The position numbers were made by a program, and so were the translations under genes. The notes below the pieces were generated by a model. That model was not told where the DNA came from. It was given only the letters and a program-made list of their open reading frames with translations, and did no database searches. This document shows positions 14,833-25,522 of a DNA stretch of 64,000 nucleotides, piece by piece (the first letter of the stretch is position 1; each line of letters begins with the position of its first letter). This DNA is from Chitinophaga filiformis (GTDB lineage Bacteria; Bacteroidota; Bacteroidia; Chitinophagales; Chitinophagaceae), in NCBI RefSeq assembly GCF_900102545.1, contig NZ_FNBN01000012.1, positions 76,629 through 140,628 of the forward strand. The letters are read 5' to 3'.

Positions 14833-17214
14833 TTGAAACATCTATACTTTTTACTCGGTTTTGTTCTGATCAATATTGCCGCATTTGCACAAAACGGTAC
14901 TATTAAAGGAACGATCAATTCTGCCGATGGCAAGCCTGCCGCATTCGTAACAGTGGGCCTGAAGGATACGAAGAAAGGAGCAGTGACTAATGAAGAAGGG
15001 CAGTTTATACTCAAAAACGTAAAGCAAGGTGACTATGTACTGGTAATTTCTTATACCGGTACCAAAACAATACATAAGTCAGTTGTCGTTACTGCTGACC
15101 AGACCACTGAGGTGACTGCGGAACTGGAAGCGACCGCCGCACAGCTGAATGAAATAGTGGTAGCAGGCACCAAAACAAGAACGATCAACAAAAGCCCAGT
15201 TAACATAGGTAAGATCCCTGTTGCAGCAATAGACCTTCCGCAGGGTGTTGCGATAATCGGACATGAAACACTGGAAGAGCAGCAGGTACAACGTATGAGC
15301 GATGTAGTGAAGAATGTGAATGGCGTATACATGGCCTCTTCCCGTGCCAGCACCCAGGAAGCATTTAATGCAAGAGGATATGCTTTTTCCAGCACTAATA
15401 TGTTCAAGAATGGCGCACGTGTCAATTCCGGTGTAATGCCTGAAATGAGCTCCCTCGAGAAAGTAGAGATCCTGAAAGGAAGCGCTGCCATCCTCTATGG
15501 CAACGTAGCTCCCGGTGCAGTGATGAATATGGTGACTAAACAGCCTAAGTTTAACTTCGGTGGTGAAGTGAATGTACGCACAGGTAGTTATGGCCTCTTA
15601 AAGCCTGCATTTGATGTGTATGGACCGATTTCTTCGAAAGTAGCATACAGGATCGACGGTACATTTGAAACAACAGATAGCTACCGCGATAAAGTACATT
15701 CAAAACGTTATTACGTAAATCCTTCCCTGCTGTTTAAATTAAGCGACCGCACAGAATTACTGGTACAGGGTGATTATCTGAAGCACGACTTTACACCTGA
15801 TTTCGGTATCGGTTCCCTGGATAATAATAAAATACCTGATGTACCACGTAACAGCTTCTATGGTACCCCATGGCAGTATGCACACACACAACAATCATCT
15901 GCAGGTGCATCTATCAAACATAAACTGAATGATGTATGGACTTTGAACGGTATGGTCTCCTACCAGCGTTATAGCCGCGATTATTACGCTGTAGAAAGGA
16001 TCCAGGCAGATGCTACCGGTAAATGGGCTCGTCCGCTGAACAGGGCTTTCAACAGTGAAGATTATTACCTGGCACAGGTAGACCTGAATGGTAAGTTCAA
16101 AACAGGTAGCCTGGAACATAATGTGCTGGCAGGTGTGGATGCAGACCGTTACTATACCAAGGCTTATTCCTACAACCAGCCTACTACTTACGATACTGTC
16201 AATATCCTGGATCCCAGCCTGTATACACCACGTACTGATATCCCGGATGCTGTAAGGATCAAGGACGTAACAACTCCGATCAACCGTGTCGGCGTGTATG
16301 TACAGGACCTGATTAAGATCACGCCTAAGTTAAATGTGCTGGCAGGTGTAAGGTTCTCTTACCTGCAGAATGAAGCGCCGGCCACCTACGACTACAAATC
16401 AGGCCAGACTACGAAGACTGCCGCTAAATATGACGATGCCTTCTCTCCAAGAATAGGTATCGTATACAAACCGATAGAAACCATGGCAGTATTCGCAAGT
16501 TATTCCAACTCTTTCACACCAAACAGTGGTCTGGCTGTTGACAGTACAACACTGGATCCATCTGTTATTGATCAATATGAAGTAGGTGTGAAAAATGATT
16601 TCCTGAAAGGAAAACTGTCAGTGAATGTTACCGCATATCGTATCAAGAACAGCAACTACGCACAGACCGCTCCATTCCAGAAAGATGGTGTGACGCCAAA
16701 CAACAATACCAACCTGAAAGCGCTGATAGGTGAAACATTAAGCCGTGGTGTGGAAGTGGATATCGCTGGTCATCCTTTACCAGGACTGGATGTAATTGGT
16801 GGATACAGCTACAATAACATTACGATAGAAAGCAGCACCGGTCTAACTGGCGGCTCTATAAAAGGTGAACGCCTGGTAGGCAATCCTAATCACACTGCCA
16901 ATGCCAATGTGTTCTATACCTTGCAGAAATCTGCACTGAAAGGCGTGAAGTTTGGCGTAGGGTATTACTATATCGGTCAGCGTTTCGGTGGATGGAACAA
17001 CACCATCAACCAGAGCCAGAAATACAACCGTCTCATCTCCGCACCAGGTTTCTCCACACTAGATCTGAGCGCAGGTTATTCTTTCAAACGTTTCTCTGTA
17101 CTGGCGAAAGTATCTAACGTTACCAATACTTACAACTATTACGTACACGAGAACTACAGTATCAACCCGATACCACCTACCCAGTTCGTAGGTACCTTAT
17201 CTTACAGGTTTTAA
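14833..17214 (+). CDS. TonB-dependent siderophore-type receptor
   Basis: A 793-residue outer membrane receptor. The signal peptide ends at FAQ near residue 20. It is followed by a carboxypeptidase-regulatory-like beta-sandwich (GTIKGTINSADGKPAAFV, residues 22-105). Then comes the plug domain (residues ~130-240) with SLEKVEILKGSAAILYGN and NMVTKQP, a hallmark of ferric-siderophore receptors, and a 22-strand barrel ending in the aromatic LSYRF. It imports an iron chelate using TonB energy. The only suitable start is TTG at 14833, since the signal peptide begins right there. It is a single gene, divergent from an orphan response regulator, with an inverted repeat upstream and a terminator at 17239. 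Confidence 0.9.
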   Translation: MKHLYFLLGFVLINIAAFAQNGTIKGTINSADGKPAAFVTVGLKDTKKGAVTNEEGQFILKNVKQGDYVLVISYTGTKTIHKSVVVTADQTTEVTAELEATAAQLNEIVVAGTKTRTINKSPVNIGKIPVAAIDLPQGVAIIGHETLEEQQVQRMSDVVKNVNGVYMASSRASTQEAFNARGYAFSSTNMFKNGARVNSGVMPEMSSLEKVEILKGSAAILYGNVAPGAVMNMVTKQPKFNFGGEVNVRTGSYGLLKPAFDVYGPISSKVAYRIDGTFETTDSYRDKVHSKRYYVNPSLLFKLSDRTELLVQGDYLKHDFTPDFGIGSLDNNKIPDVPRNSFYGTPWQYAHTQQSSAGASIKHKLNDVWTLNGMVSYQRYSRDYYAVERIQADATGKWARPLNRAFNSEDYYLAQVDLNGKFKTGSLEHNVLAGVDADRYYTKAYSYNQPTTYDTVNILDPSLYTPRTDIPDAVRIKDVTTPINRVGVYVQDLIKITPKLNVLAGVRFSYLQNEAPATYDYKSGQTTKTAAKYDDAFSPRIGIVYKPIETMAVFASYSNSFTPNSGLAVDSTTLDPSVIDQYEVGVKNDFLKGKLSVNVTAYRIKNSNYAQTAPFQKDGVTPNNNTNLKALIGETLSRGVEVDIAGHPLPGLDVIGGYSYNNITIESSTGLTGGSIKGERLVGNPNHTANANVFYTLQKSALKGVKFGVGYYYIGQRFGGWNNTINQSQKYNRLISAPGFSTLDLSAGYSFKRFSVLAKVSNVTNTYNYYVHENYSINPIPPTQFVGTLSYRF

Positions 17215-17238
17215 GTTTAAGTAACCATACAAACAATG

Positions 17239-17277
17239 AAAACGGGCGTCTCATACTTTTGGGGGCGCCCGTTTTTA
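17239..17277. terminator. intrinsic terminator
   Basis: AAAACGGGCG and CGCCCGTTTTT pair around a 17-base loop, 25 bp after the receptor stop. The T-run on the plus strand and the A-run on the other side let it also serve the convergent lipoprotein gene ending at 17346. Confidence 0.9.
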
Positions 17278-17345
17278 TTGTATTTCAGCTTTAAAAATTA
17301 CCGATTCCGGGATACACCTTCTCAGATACTGGTAATTTCAAAATA

Positions 17346-18155
17346 CTAAAAGAACTGAATGCCATCCCATAATGCCGCACTGTCATTAAACTCATTTCTG
17401 AGTAGTACAGGTGCAGTAGGAGAAGAAGAAGACCTTACTCTCATATAATCAACATATCCATATCCTTTAAACCCAACCTGGAAATCTTTCACAAGACCCA
17501 CCCGCTGCGGATTATAGTTGGTGGAAAGTACCAGTACGTCATTGATATACGTTGAAATTGTTCCGGTACTAACGTTTAACCTGAGCTTTACAACCGTCCA
17601 GTCGTTAAATGAACGCACCAGTTGCGGCATGTTACTAACGCCTGCTGTACCTACTTTCAGCCTGGTGAAACTCTGTTTGGCGGTTTGGGAAACGAACAAT
17701 ACAGATGCTGTATTCTGAGCCCCTATAATATCCAGTTCTACATCATTGGCAGCAACAGCCCCAGTGCCGGTAGTAGGATTTTTCAATCGCACTTCCAGTT
17801 CAAGTGTATCGCCGGAAGTATTGGGCAGCAGATCGCAGCTAGGGGTGGCGGTGTGCACAAAGTGCACTGACGACCAGTACGGTGATGGATAAGGGCCTCC
17901 GGTGAAACGGACATAACCACCCGTAACATAAGGGTCTATGTCAGATATAATGGTGTACTGTGGCGTGGGGTCGGTGGTAGCAAAGGCGCCCTCCATGCCG
18001 TACGAGCAGGCGAGGATACCAGCTGTTGAAGCGGTAGTTTTGTCCTCGGAGGATAACAGATCGGGCTTGACTTTGTTTTCTTTTCCGCAGGAGACACTAA
18101 AAAGGAGAAGCGTGGCCATGAATAGTTGGGTAACTGAGGTCTTTTGAGTTTTCAT
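17346..18155 (-). CDS. lipoprotein with concanavalin-like fold, function unknown
   Basis: A 269-residue protein with a lipoprotein signal, lipobox cysteine at about residue 23 (LLFSVSCGKE). The mature part contains strands typical of jelly-roll carbohydrate-binding or LamG-like folds, such as DWTVVKLRLNVSTGTISTYI followed by NDVLVLS, and VGFKGYGYVDYMRVR. No catalytic residues are visible. It is probably a surface or periplasmic binding protein. It is a single gene, convergent with the receptor gene. The upstream spacer to 18917 separates it from the RHS locus. Confidence 0.75.
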   Translation of the reverse strand: MKTQKTSVTQLFMATLLLFSVSCGKENKVKPDLLSSEDKTTASTAGILACSYGMEGAFATTDPTPQYTIISDIDPYVTGGYVRFTGGPYPSPYWSSVHFVHTATPSCDLLPNTSGDTLELEVRLKNPTTGTGAVAANDVELDIIGAQNTASVLFVSQTAKQSFTRLKVGTAGVSNMPQLVRSFNDWTVVKLRLNVSTGTISTYINDVLVLSTNYNPQRVGLVKDFQVGFKGYGYVDYMRVRSSSSPTAPVLLRNEFNDSAALWDGIQFF

Positions 18156-18917
18156 GATATATGATTTTTGTTAAAAAAGCCAGCATGTAATGCGTTACAG
18201 GATCAAATCATGGGTAACAGGTGAAATGATTGATGCTGAACGTTGGGTCGAACAAGGGTCGTCGTGGTTATCTAGTTAAAGAATGACTGGGTATTTTTTT
18301 CAGGATCTGATTAACGAACGTTATTAAAGATACAAAATATTAGCTGATTTCCGAGAGAGATTATTTTCACCCTTGCCTAAACGATGATTTGAGATAAAAC
18401 ATCGACAAAAAAGTTTGAAATATTATTTTAAGAATGTAAGTTTGCTGCTACTGAGCTTGCTGGAGAGCCTATACCGTTCAGTAAGACCATAGTTATAAAT
18501 ACATTTGTTGCCCTTCTGAATGTCCAGGATCGAGAGGACCTTGTAAACGTTAAGACGCGCAAATGTTCGTAAGTGCAATTTTTAAGTCAGTTTAAAAGTC
18601 AGCTAAAAAGAATCGTAATCCTTATTAATCTATGAATTGGTATTCCTAAAGGACTTATTGGTACCAGTTGTTGTTTGCCCTGTGCTGTTGCTTTGCAGCA
18701 CGATATTGTGCTTTGTGCAGTCTTGAGATAAGGGAGCTATAGAGGGTGTTTATTGCATTATTACTTATTCCTGCTTTGGAGGCGGGATGGGGTGCTATGC
18801 CTTTGTCAGCTATCAGCAAAAACTGTTTGTCCCGGCTTCCTGGCCGATAGTAAATCTATTGTGGTCATCCCGAAGGACTACACGATCAACTAAAATAACA
18901 TTTCAAATATATCCCTG
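18156..18917. other. 762-bp spacer, divergent promoter region of RHS locus
   Basis: No open frame of convincing length on either strand. It is A/T-rich near both ends and must hold the promoters of the lipoprotein (minus) and of the RHS operon (plus). A small hairpin GTGCTGttgctttgCAGCAC lies near 18683. No recognised regulatory RNA. Confidence 0.5.
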
Positions 18918-21900
18918 ATGATACTGGAAATTAGTGAAAAGAGAAAGAGGGTAGTAGCCTACCTTTTTCTTACGCTGCTTTATTTTGAAACAATAATCCC
19001 ATCCTATGCCTTAGGCAATCTAAGAACGCCCGTTTATGCAACGAGTGTGAAAAAGGCGCCTGCCGGGAATAAGGTGGCGCTATCACTTATGCCAAAAGCA
19101 TCTGCTGTTTCAACAAGAGGCAGCAAAGATGTTAAGGCTAAAGCATTTATAGGTGGTCCTACCCAGCCGGAGATGCAACAATTTGCCTCAGTCAACGGCG
19201 CCAATATGGTTGACCTTTTTACAGGTGATTTCTCCTATTCTATTCCCCTGCTGGATGTAGGAGGTTATCCGATTGCTATTGGGTATAACAGTGGCGTTTC
19301 TATGGACCAGGAAGCCAGTTGGGTAGGCCTTGGCTGGAATATTAATCCGGGAACTATTACACGCAATATGCGTGGATTACCGGATGATTTTGAAGGTACG
19401 CAGGATACAGTGCAGAAAATAACCAGTATCAAGCCTAATAAGACATTTGGAGGTTCCATAGGTGCAACCGTGGAATTAGTAGGTTTCCCCCTGACTAAAA
19501 GCGCCAGCGATTCGGGTGGTCTTAGTGTTCAGGGCTCTATAGGGTTGTTCTACAACAATTATAAAGGGATAGGTATTGAAAGTAGTGCGAGTGCAGGCAT
19601 CAATGCAGGATCGGCGAGTATGGGCACTTTATCAGGTAGCCTGTCTATGACCAACAACTCGCAGGAAGGCGCCTCAATCGGAACCTCAATAGATTATAAC
19701 CTGCGGTATAAGTACGAACAGGATAAAGGAGGATTTGGAGGCAGTATAGCCGTCGGTTCTACCTATAGTTCGCGCTCCGGTTTAAAGGCATTACAACTTT
19801 CTGCAGGCTTGCAGCAGTATGCCTACTCCAAAAAAAATGAAAGATATACTCCAAGAGATGTTGTGGACGGATCGGCGAATCTTTCTTTTGCATATCCTAC
19901 TTACACACCCGGCATTTCTCTGCCTTATACCAGTTACTCATTCAGCTTTACCGCAAAGCTAGGCTCGGCAACTAAGGTGTTGCACCCTAACTGGTTTCTG
20001 AGTGCGTACTACTCTACACAGGAAATCAAAAGTGCTGACCGTAGCCTGGCATTGCCTGCCTATGGTTATCTGAATTATCAGAAAGCTGGCTCCAATGCTG
20101 CCGTGTTACTGGACTTTAACCGGGAAAAGGAAATGCCCTACCGGGAGAAACCGGAAGTACCGAATATCGCGATGCCTGCTTACACCTATGATGTTTTCGG
20201 TATGACGGGTGAAGGTACCGGTGGAAGTTTCAGGGCTTATCGCGGTGATGTAGGATATGTGTTTGATCACCAGATGCGGACAAAAGATGCTTCTGGTGGA
20301 GCAAGTATTGATTTGGGTGGAGGAGATCTGACCCATATGGGAGCTGATCTTCATCTCAACAGGGCGTCTACAGTATCCGGTCCCTGGATAGAAGAGAATC
20401 CACTTGCTACTAACGTGGCTTTCAGGAAATCAGATAAGTTTTTCGAAGCAGCTTATTTCCGGAATCCCGGTGAGATGACAATTAATGATACCGCCTTCTT
20501 CAGGAATATCGGTGGCGATGATGTGGTGGCGGTTAACCTGTACCAACCCGGTATCAGCAGCAGTGAATTACGTACTACCAATATCCTCAATCGTTATAAG
20601 AATCAGCGTTTTGTAGGTAAACAAGTCGTAACTCCAAAGAATACGCTTAGAAATAACCGTGATAAGAGAACGCAGGTAATCTCTTATCTCACAGCCGAAG
20701 AAGCTGATCGCGGTGGTTTGTCAAAGTATATTGATAATTATAAGGAAAATAGCTATGGGATTGATTTGTGCGGAATAGCCCCTCCCGATGATACCGCACA
20801 TGGCCTGAAGGGGGATTATTACTCCGGTAAAGGGTTCGAACAATTTCTGTTTAGCAGAATTGATCCTCAGATTGATTTCAAAAATAAAGATGCTTTCAAT
20901 GCCAACCGGCCTGCAGGTGTGGCTCCCTTGAATGAATCATTCACTGTCCGTTGGACAGGCAGAGTAAAAGCACCGGTTACAGGTACTTACACCTTCTATG
21001 TTGGTTCCGATGATGGTGACCGGTTTTACCTGAATGACACAATGGTGATCGATGTATGGAGAGACGACCATCCCTATAGCATGGAAAAAACAACGGTCAA
21101 CCTGGTAGCCGGCGAAACGTATGATCTGAAACTTGAACTCATGCAGGGAAAAAGAGCTGCAGTGATGAGGCTTTTCTGGCAATACGGAGGACTGCCGGCA
21201 ATGATCATTCCACGGGAGAATTTGTATCAGCCGGCTCAGGATACTTTCACGGTAGCCGGTTTGCCTGTGTCGAAAGAAAACAGGATCAATGATTTCCGTA
21301 AAAAGAATCATATCTCAGAGATCGACGTGTTAAACAAGGATGGTAGAAGATATGTGTACGGTATACCTGTATATAATCTTCAACAGAAAGAGGCAACTTT
21401 TGCGGTAGATAAATCACGCGCTACTGTAGCACAAGGAGTAGTAGGATATACGCCGGGCGCGGATAATACTGTAGACAATCAGAATGGGATCGATCATTAC
21501 TTCAGTAGTGAACGGGTGCCTGCATATGCACACTCCTTCCTGCTGACCGGTGTTCTTTCGCCTGACTACCAGGATCTCAAAGGTGATGGTATCACACCTG
21601 ATGATCCCGGAGACGCTATTAAGTTTAACTACACTAAAACAGCTGGTATTAAGAATCCTTATGAATGGCGTATTCCGGCCGGTAGTGATAGCGCCAGTTA
21701 TAACGAAGGACTGAAAACAGACAGTCGGGACGACAAAGGAAACTATGTATATGGTCAGAAAGAGTTGTGGTACCTGAACTCGATCGAGTCCAAGAACATG
21801 ATCGCTACTTTCAAAGTAAGCAAACGTGATGACCTGGCTGCAATAGATGAAAATGGCGTCAGACTACCAGACCAGCATGCGCGTAAACTGGACGAGATCA

Positions 21901-24900
21901 ACCTGTATACTAAGGCTGACTTTAAAGCACATGGTACAGCGGCGAGGCCAATCAAGACAGTCCACTTTGACTATAGTTATGAGCTTTGTCCGGGTGCTAA
22001 CAAGCCGCTGAATAATAATGGCAAGCTGACATTAAAAAAGATATGGTTTACATATAACGGAAATGACACTACAGGGCGAAGCAATCGCAACCCTTATGTC
22101 TTTTATTATAACAGTAAGAATCCAGGTTATAGTCCTAAAGCTAACGACCGTTGGGGTAATTATAAAGACCCATTACAGAACCCCGGATCTTCCGCAGGGA
22201 ATGTACTGACAAATGCAGACTATCCATATGCGCTGCAGGACAGTACGCTTGCCGCGCAGAATGTTGCTGCATGGACTTTGGATTCTATCATACTTCCGTC
22301 AGGTGGTCGTATGAAGGTCACCTATGAAAGTGATGACTATGCATATGTACAGAATAAACGTGCAGCGCAGATGTACCAGATAGCAGGTTTCTCTGCCGGA
22401 CAACCATCTAAGCTAAGCGATCTGAGTGCTGATCTGTATGGGGTAGTAGATTATATGTACGTGGGAATAAATGTGCCTTATGCAGTAAGCAGCAACGAGG
22501 AGGTATATGACAGGTATCTGCAGAACATGGATAAACTGTATTTCCGCCTGTTTGTAGAGATGCCGGGGGATAAGTTCGGCAAGGGGCGCGAGTATGTACC
22601 TTGTTATGCCACGCTCGACCCGGGGCAGTTTGGGTTTATTAACGGAGGAAATACAATCTGGGTGAGAATGAAAGCCATCGACCCCGCTGCAAAGATGAAC
22701 ACGTCGAGAAGTGTGTATAGTCCGCTGGCGCAGTCGGCCATTCAGTTCCTGAAATTAAACCTTCCTTCCAAGGCTTATCCTGGGTCCGATGTAGGAGACG
22801 ACTTAGGTCCGGTAGATGCTATAAAAGTCCTGATGTCGCAGGTGGATAATGTGAACAACATGCTATTGACATTCGAAACAGCGACAAGAATCAAGAAATG
22901 GGCGCGTAATGTTGATCTGACCCGCAGCTACGCCCGTTTGAATAATCCTTATTATAAAAAATATGGTGGCGGATTGCGTGTGAAGAAAGTAGTCATTTAT
23001 GACTATTGGAATAAGATGACGAAACAGAAAGAGTCCGTCTACGGTCAGGAATATCAATACACCACTACCCGTAATGTCAATGGGAAAAAAGAAGTGATCA
23101 GTAGTGGTGTGGCATCTTATGAACCTATCATCGGTGGAGAGGAAAATCCATGGAAGGTACCGGTGGAGTATAATCTGCAGGTATCCACATTAACGCCCGT
23201 TGACAGGGGATATACTGAACTGCCGTTTGGAGAAGGCTTTTTCCCGGCACCTTCAGTAGGCTATAGCAAAGTACGTGTAAGAACGATCCATGCTGATAAA
23301 ACCCGCTCTGCAAATGGATATGAAGAGACTTGCTTCTATACGGGATATGACTTCCCGACATTAACAGATGTGAGCAATCTGGGAGATAATAAGAAGCGAT
23401 TCAAACCGCTGTTGTCAAACTTATTGCATATCAATGCCCGTAACTTCCTGGCTTTAAGTCAGGGCTTTAAAGTAGAGCTGAATGATATGACAGGTAAGAT
23501 CAGGTCACAGGCGTCTTACCCTGAAACAGATCCTGATAAAGCGCTTACTTACGCAGAGTATTTCTATAAAGTGGATGATGAGAAAGCGCTATACAAACAT
23601 CTGAATAATACGGTAAGTGTTATTTCTCCGCAAGGGAATATCGATACGGCTGCAACTATTGGTAAAGACATAGAGCTGATGATGGATATGAGAGAGCAGC
23701 GTTCTGTTACTAATAGCAACAACTTAAATATTAATGCTGACCTGTTCACTTTTTCCTTCCCGCCATTATTCCTGATTCCAATGGCCTTAAATCTGATACA
23801 GCGTGAAGAGACGAAGTTCCGGTCTGTAGCAGCAACGAAGATTGTAAGCAGGCATGGCATCCTGGATAGTATTATTGCTATTGATAAAGGCAGCAGGGTT
23901 ACTACCCGCAACCTCCTATATGACGGCGAAACAGGGGATGTATTATTGACAAGTACACAGAACGAGTTCAATGACCCCATCTATAATTTCAGCTTCCCTG
24001 TTGGCTGGGCATACGATGGCATGAGTGGTGCATATAAGAACATCGGCCTGGTGATGAATAATATTAAGATGAGCAATGGACGGATTGTGGAAGGCCTGAG
24101 CAATGATACCACCCATTATTTTGCCGCCGGCGATGAACTGTTGATACATTCTTATCAAAGAGTAGTAGGAACAGCATGTGATCCTAAGCTGGCTACGTTT
24201 CCTTCATCGGCCTTTATCTATGCAGTAGATGCAAATGCAGTAAGCGGAGGAAACCCGGATATCTATTTCGTTGACAGGGATGGCGTACCATTTTCCGGAG
24301 ATAGCATCTCTTTGAAGATCGTACGTTCAGGACGGCGTAACATAGCAGCTGCGGTTGGTAGTGTAACCAGCCTGACTAATCCGCTCAGAACTATAGCAGG
24401 AAAGAAAGTCCTGGTATTGGATAGTACCAGCAATGTAGTGGCTGCTTCGGCAGTAGCTTACAACCAGTTCTGGAAGGTTGTTGATAAGAAAAAACCACAA
24501 CAATCTAATGTGTGTCTGACTGTACCATACAGTCAGTATGTAGGAGAAAATGGTGACGGGGGTATAAAGTATTATGGTAACCAGGCGCAGTCAAGAACAA
24601 TCAGAAAGAATGATTGTGGTACTGGTATACAGGGCACGAATGTAACCTATACTGTACCTGCCAACAGGTATTCTTCCACTATCAGTGTAGCAGATGCGAA
24701 TGCAATGGCATCTGCCGAGATAGATAGTGTAGGGCAGATCTATGCTAATATTAATGGAAGCTGTGGTTATTCCTATAAAAACAGGGCAGATAGTGTGACG
24801 ATTCGACATACCAACTGTGATTCGGCCGCTATTCCATTGCCATACACTTACAAGGTTGCTGCGGGAACTTTTACTTCTACGATCAGCCAGGAAGATGCTG

Positions 24901-25511
24901 ACGAGCTGGCGAAACAACGTCTGAGAGATAGTGCAGAGATAAGTGCCAGTGTTAATGGACGCTGTTACTATAGCAATGACACTACAGGCTTACTGGTCTA
25001 TCCGGTTTGTGATTCCGGAAGAGTTCCTACCGGTGTATATTATGCTATACCTGCAAATGTTGATACGTCAATGATCAGCAAGGCTGCTGCTAATGATAAA
25101 GCGCGGGCAAGATTTGCATTGGCAGCACAGATGTATGCAAATGCTTATGGAAGCTGTGGCGCCCTACCGATATATGCGACTATTGAGCATGTGAGGGTGT
25201 CTACTACACAAACAGAGGTCTATGAAAAGCTGTTCATTACTTTCTATTCGGAAGAGAATCTCATTACTGAGGCAAATGCTTCAAATCTGGCAGTGACGTA
25301 TAAAATAACACATGTAGACTGCAAATACAACCAGATTTTATCTGAAGAAACAATTACCGAGGTATGTAGTGGGCAACGAAAGATAATTACCCATGTTGGA
25401 GGAGATTTAATATTCCGCCAGGATGAAAATAGCTGTGACCGATGGATTTACGAGGTGCTTCCCGGACCAGGATATATTCCGGTCAACCCTCCACAGGAAC
25501 CATTACCATAA
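18918..25511 (+). CDS. giant secreted SpvB-like / PA14 / DUF5977-like protein of RHS locus
   Basis: A 2197-residue protein. The N-terminus (EKRKRVVAYLFLTLLYF) is a signal-like hydrophobic segment. Residues ~85-160 read NMVDLFTGDFSYSIPLLDVG and then WVGLGWNINPG, the opening seen in SpvB/TcB-like and Bacteroidota RHS-cluster proteins. A PA14 domain follows at about 627-775 (GLKGDYYSGKGF, TGTYTFYVGSDDGDRFYLND). The C-terminus has three cysteine-bearing DUF5977-like repeats between residues 1864 and 2084, each ending near YANINGSCGY or a variant. It is the first gene of the RHS operon, 11 bp before the next start. By analogy with Tc toxins it may be the partner shell of the RHS protein, but this is inference. 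Confidence 0.8.
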   Translation: MILEISEKRKRVVAYLFLTLLYFETIIPSYALGNLRTPVYATSVKKAPAGNKVALSLMPKASAVSTRGSKDVKAKAFIGGPTQPEMQQFASVNGANMVDLFTGDFSYSIPLLDVGGYPIAIGYNSGVSMDQEASWVGLGWNINPGTITRNMRGLPDDFEGTQDTVQKITSIKPNKTFGGSIGATVELVGFPLTKSASDSGGLSVQGSIGLFYNNYKGIGIESSASAGINAGSASMGTLSGSLSMTNNSQEGASIGTSIDYNLRYKYEQDKGGFGGSIAVGSTYSSRSGLKALQLSAGLQQYAYSKKNERYTPRDVVDGSANLSFAYPTYTPGISLPYTSYSFSFTAKLGSATKVLHPNWFLSAYYSTQEIKSADRSLALPAYGYLNYQKAGSNAAVLLDFNREKEMPYREKPEVPNIAMPAYTYDVFGMTGEGTGGSFRAYRGDVGYVFDHQMRTKDASGGASIDLGGGDLTHMGADLHLNRASTVSGPWIEENPLATNVAFRKSDKFFEAAYFRNPGEMTINDTAFFRNIGGDDVVAVNLYQPGISSSELRTTNILNRYKNQRFVGKQVVTPKNTLRNNRDKRTQVISYLTAEEADRGGLSKYIDNYKENSYGIDLCGIAPPDDTAHGLKGDYYSGKGFEQFLFSRIDPQIDFKNKDAFNANRPAGVAPLNESFTVRWTGRVKAPVTGTYTFYVGSDDGDRFYLNDTMVIDVWRDDHPYSMEKTTVNLVAGETYDLKLELMQGKRAAVMRLFWQYGGLPAMIIPRENLYQPAQDTFTVAGLPVSKENRINDFRKKNHISEIDVLNKDGRRYVYGIPVYNLQQKEATFAVDKSRATVAQGVVGYTPGADNTVDNQNGIDHYFSSERVPAYAHSFLLTGVLSPDYQDLKGDGITPDDPGDAIKFNYTKTAGIKNPYEWRIPAGSDSASYNEGLKTDSRDDKGNYVYGQKELWYLNSIESKNMIATFKVSKRDDLAAIDENGVRLPDQHARKLDEINLYTKADFKAHGTAARPIKTVHFDYSYELCPGANKPLNNNGKLTLKKIWFTYNGNDTTGRSNRNPYVFYYNSKNPGYSPKANDRWGNYKDPLQNPGSSAGNVLTNADYPYALQDSTLAAQNVAAWTLDSIILPSGGRMKVTYESDDYAYVQNKRAAQMYQIAGFSAGQPSKLSDLSADLYGVVDYMYVGINVPYAVSSNEEVYDRYLQNMDKLYFRLFVEMPGDKFGKGREYVPCYATLDPGQFGFINGGNTIWVRMKAIDPAAKMNTSRSVYSPLAQSAIQFLKLNLPSKAYPGSDVGDDLGPVDAIKVLMSQVDNVNNMLLTFETATRIKKWARNVDLTRSYARLNNPYYKKYGGGLRVKKVVIYDYWNKMTKQKESVYGQEYQYTTTRNVNGKKEVISSGVASYEPIIGGEENPWKVPVEYNLQVSTLTPVDRGYTELPFGEGFFPAPSVGYSKVRVRTIHADKTRSANGYEETCFYTGYDFPTLTDVSNLGDNKKRFKPLLSNLLHINARNFLALSQGFKVELNDMTGKIRSQASYPETDPDKALTYAEYFYKVDDEKALYKHLNNTVSVISPQGNIDTAATIGKDIELMMDMREQRSVTNSNNLNINADLFTFSFPPLFLIPMALNLIQREETKFRSVAATKIVSRHGILDSIIAIDKGSRVTTRNLLYDGETGDVLLTSTQNEFNDPIYNFSFPVGWAYDGMSGAYKNIGLVMNNIKMSNGRIVEGLSNDTTHYFAAGDELLIHSYQRVVGTACDPKLATFPSSAFIYAVDANAVSGGNPDIYFVDRDGVPFSGDSISLKIVRSGRRNIAAAVGSVTSLTNPLRTIAGKKVLVLDSTSNVVAASAVAYNQFWKVVDKKKPQQSNVCLTVPYSQYVGENGDGGIKYYGNQAQSRTIRKNDCGTGIQGTNVTYTVPANRYSSTISVADANAMASAEIDSVGQIYANINGSCGYSYKNRADSVTIRHTNCDSAAIPLPYTYKVAAGTFTSTISQEDADELAKQRLRDSAEISASVNGRCYYSNDTTGLLVYPVCDSGRVPTGVYYAIPANVDTSMISKAAANDKARARFALAAQMYANAYGSCGALPIYATIEHVRVSTTQTEVYEKLFITFYSEENLITEANASNLAVTYKITHVDCKYNQILSEETITEVCSGQRKIITHVGGDLIFRQDENSCDRWIYEVLPGPGYIPVNPPQEPLP

Positions 25512-25522
25512 GCCGATTTAAA

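Noticed and set aside
18600..18900. Possible regulatory RNA upstream of the RHS operon
   Set aside because: Only a six-pair hairpin was found; no conserved riboswitch pattern could be seen.
25442..25522. Upstream extension of the companion gene overlapping the first RHS-locus gene
   Set aside because: The extension lacks a signal peptide and overlaps 70 bp of the previous gene, whereas ATG 25523 starts directly with a signal peptide.
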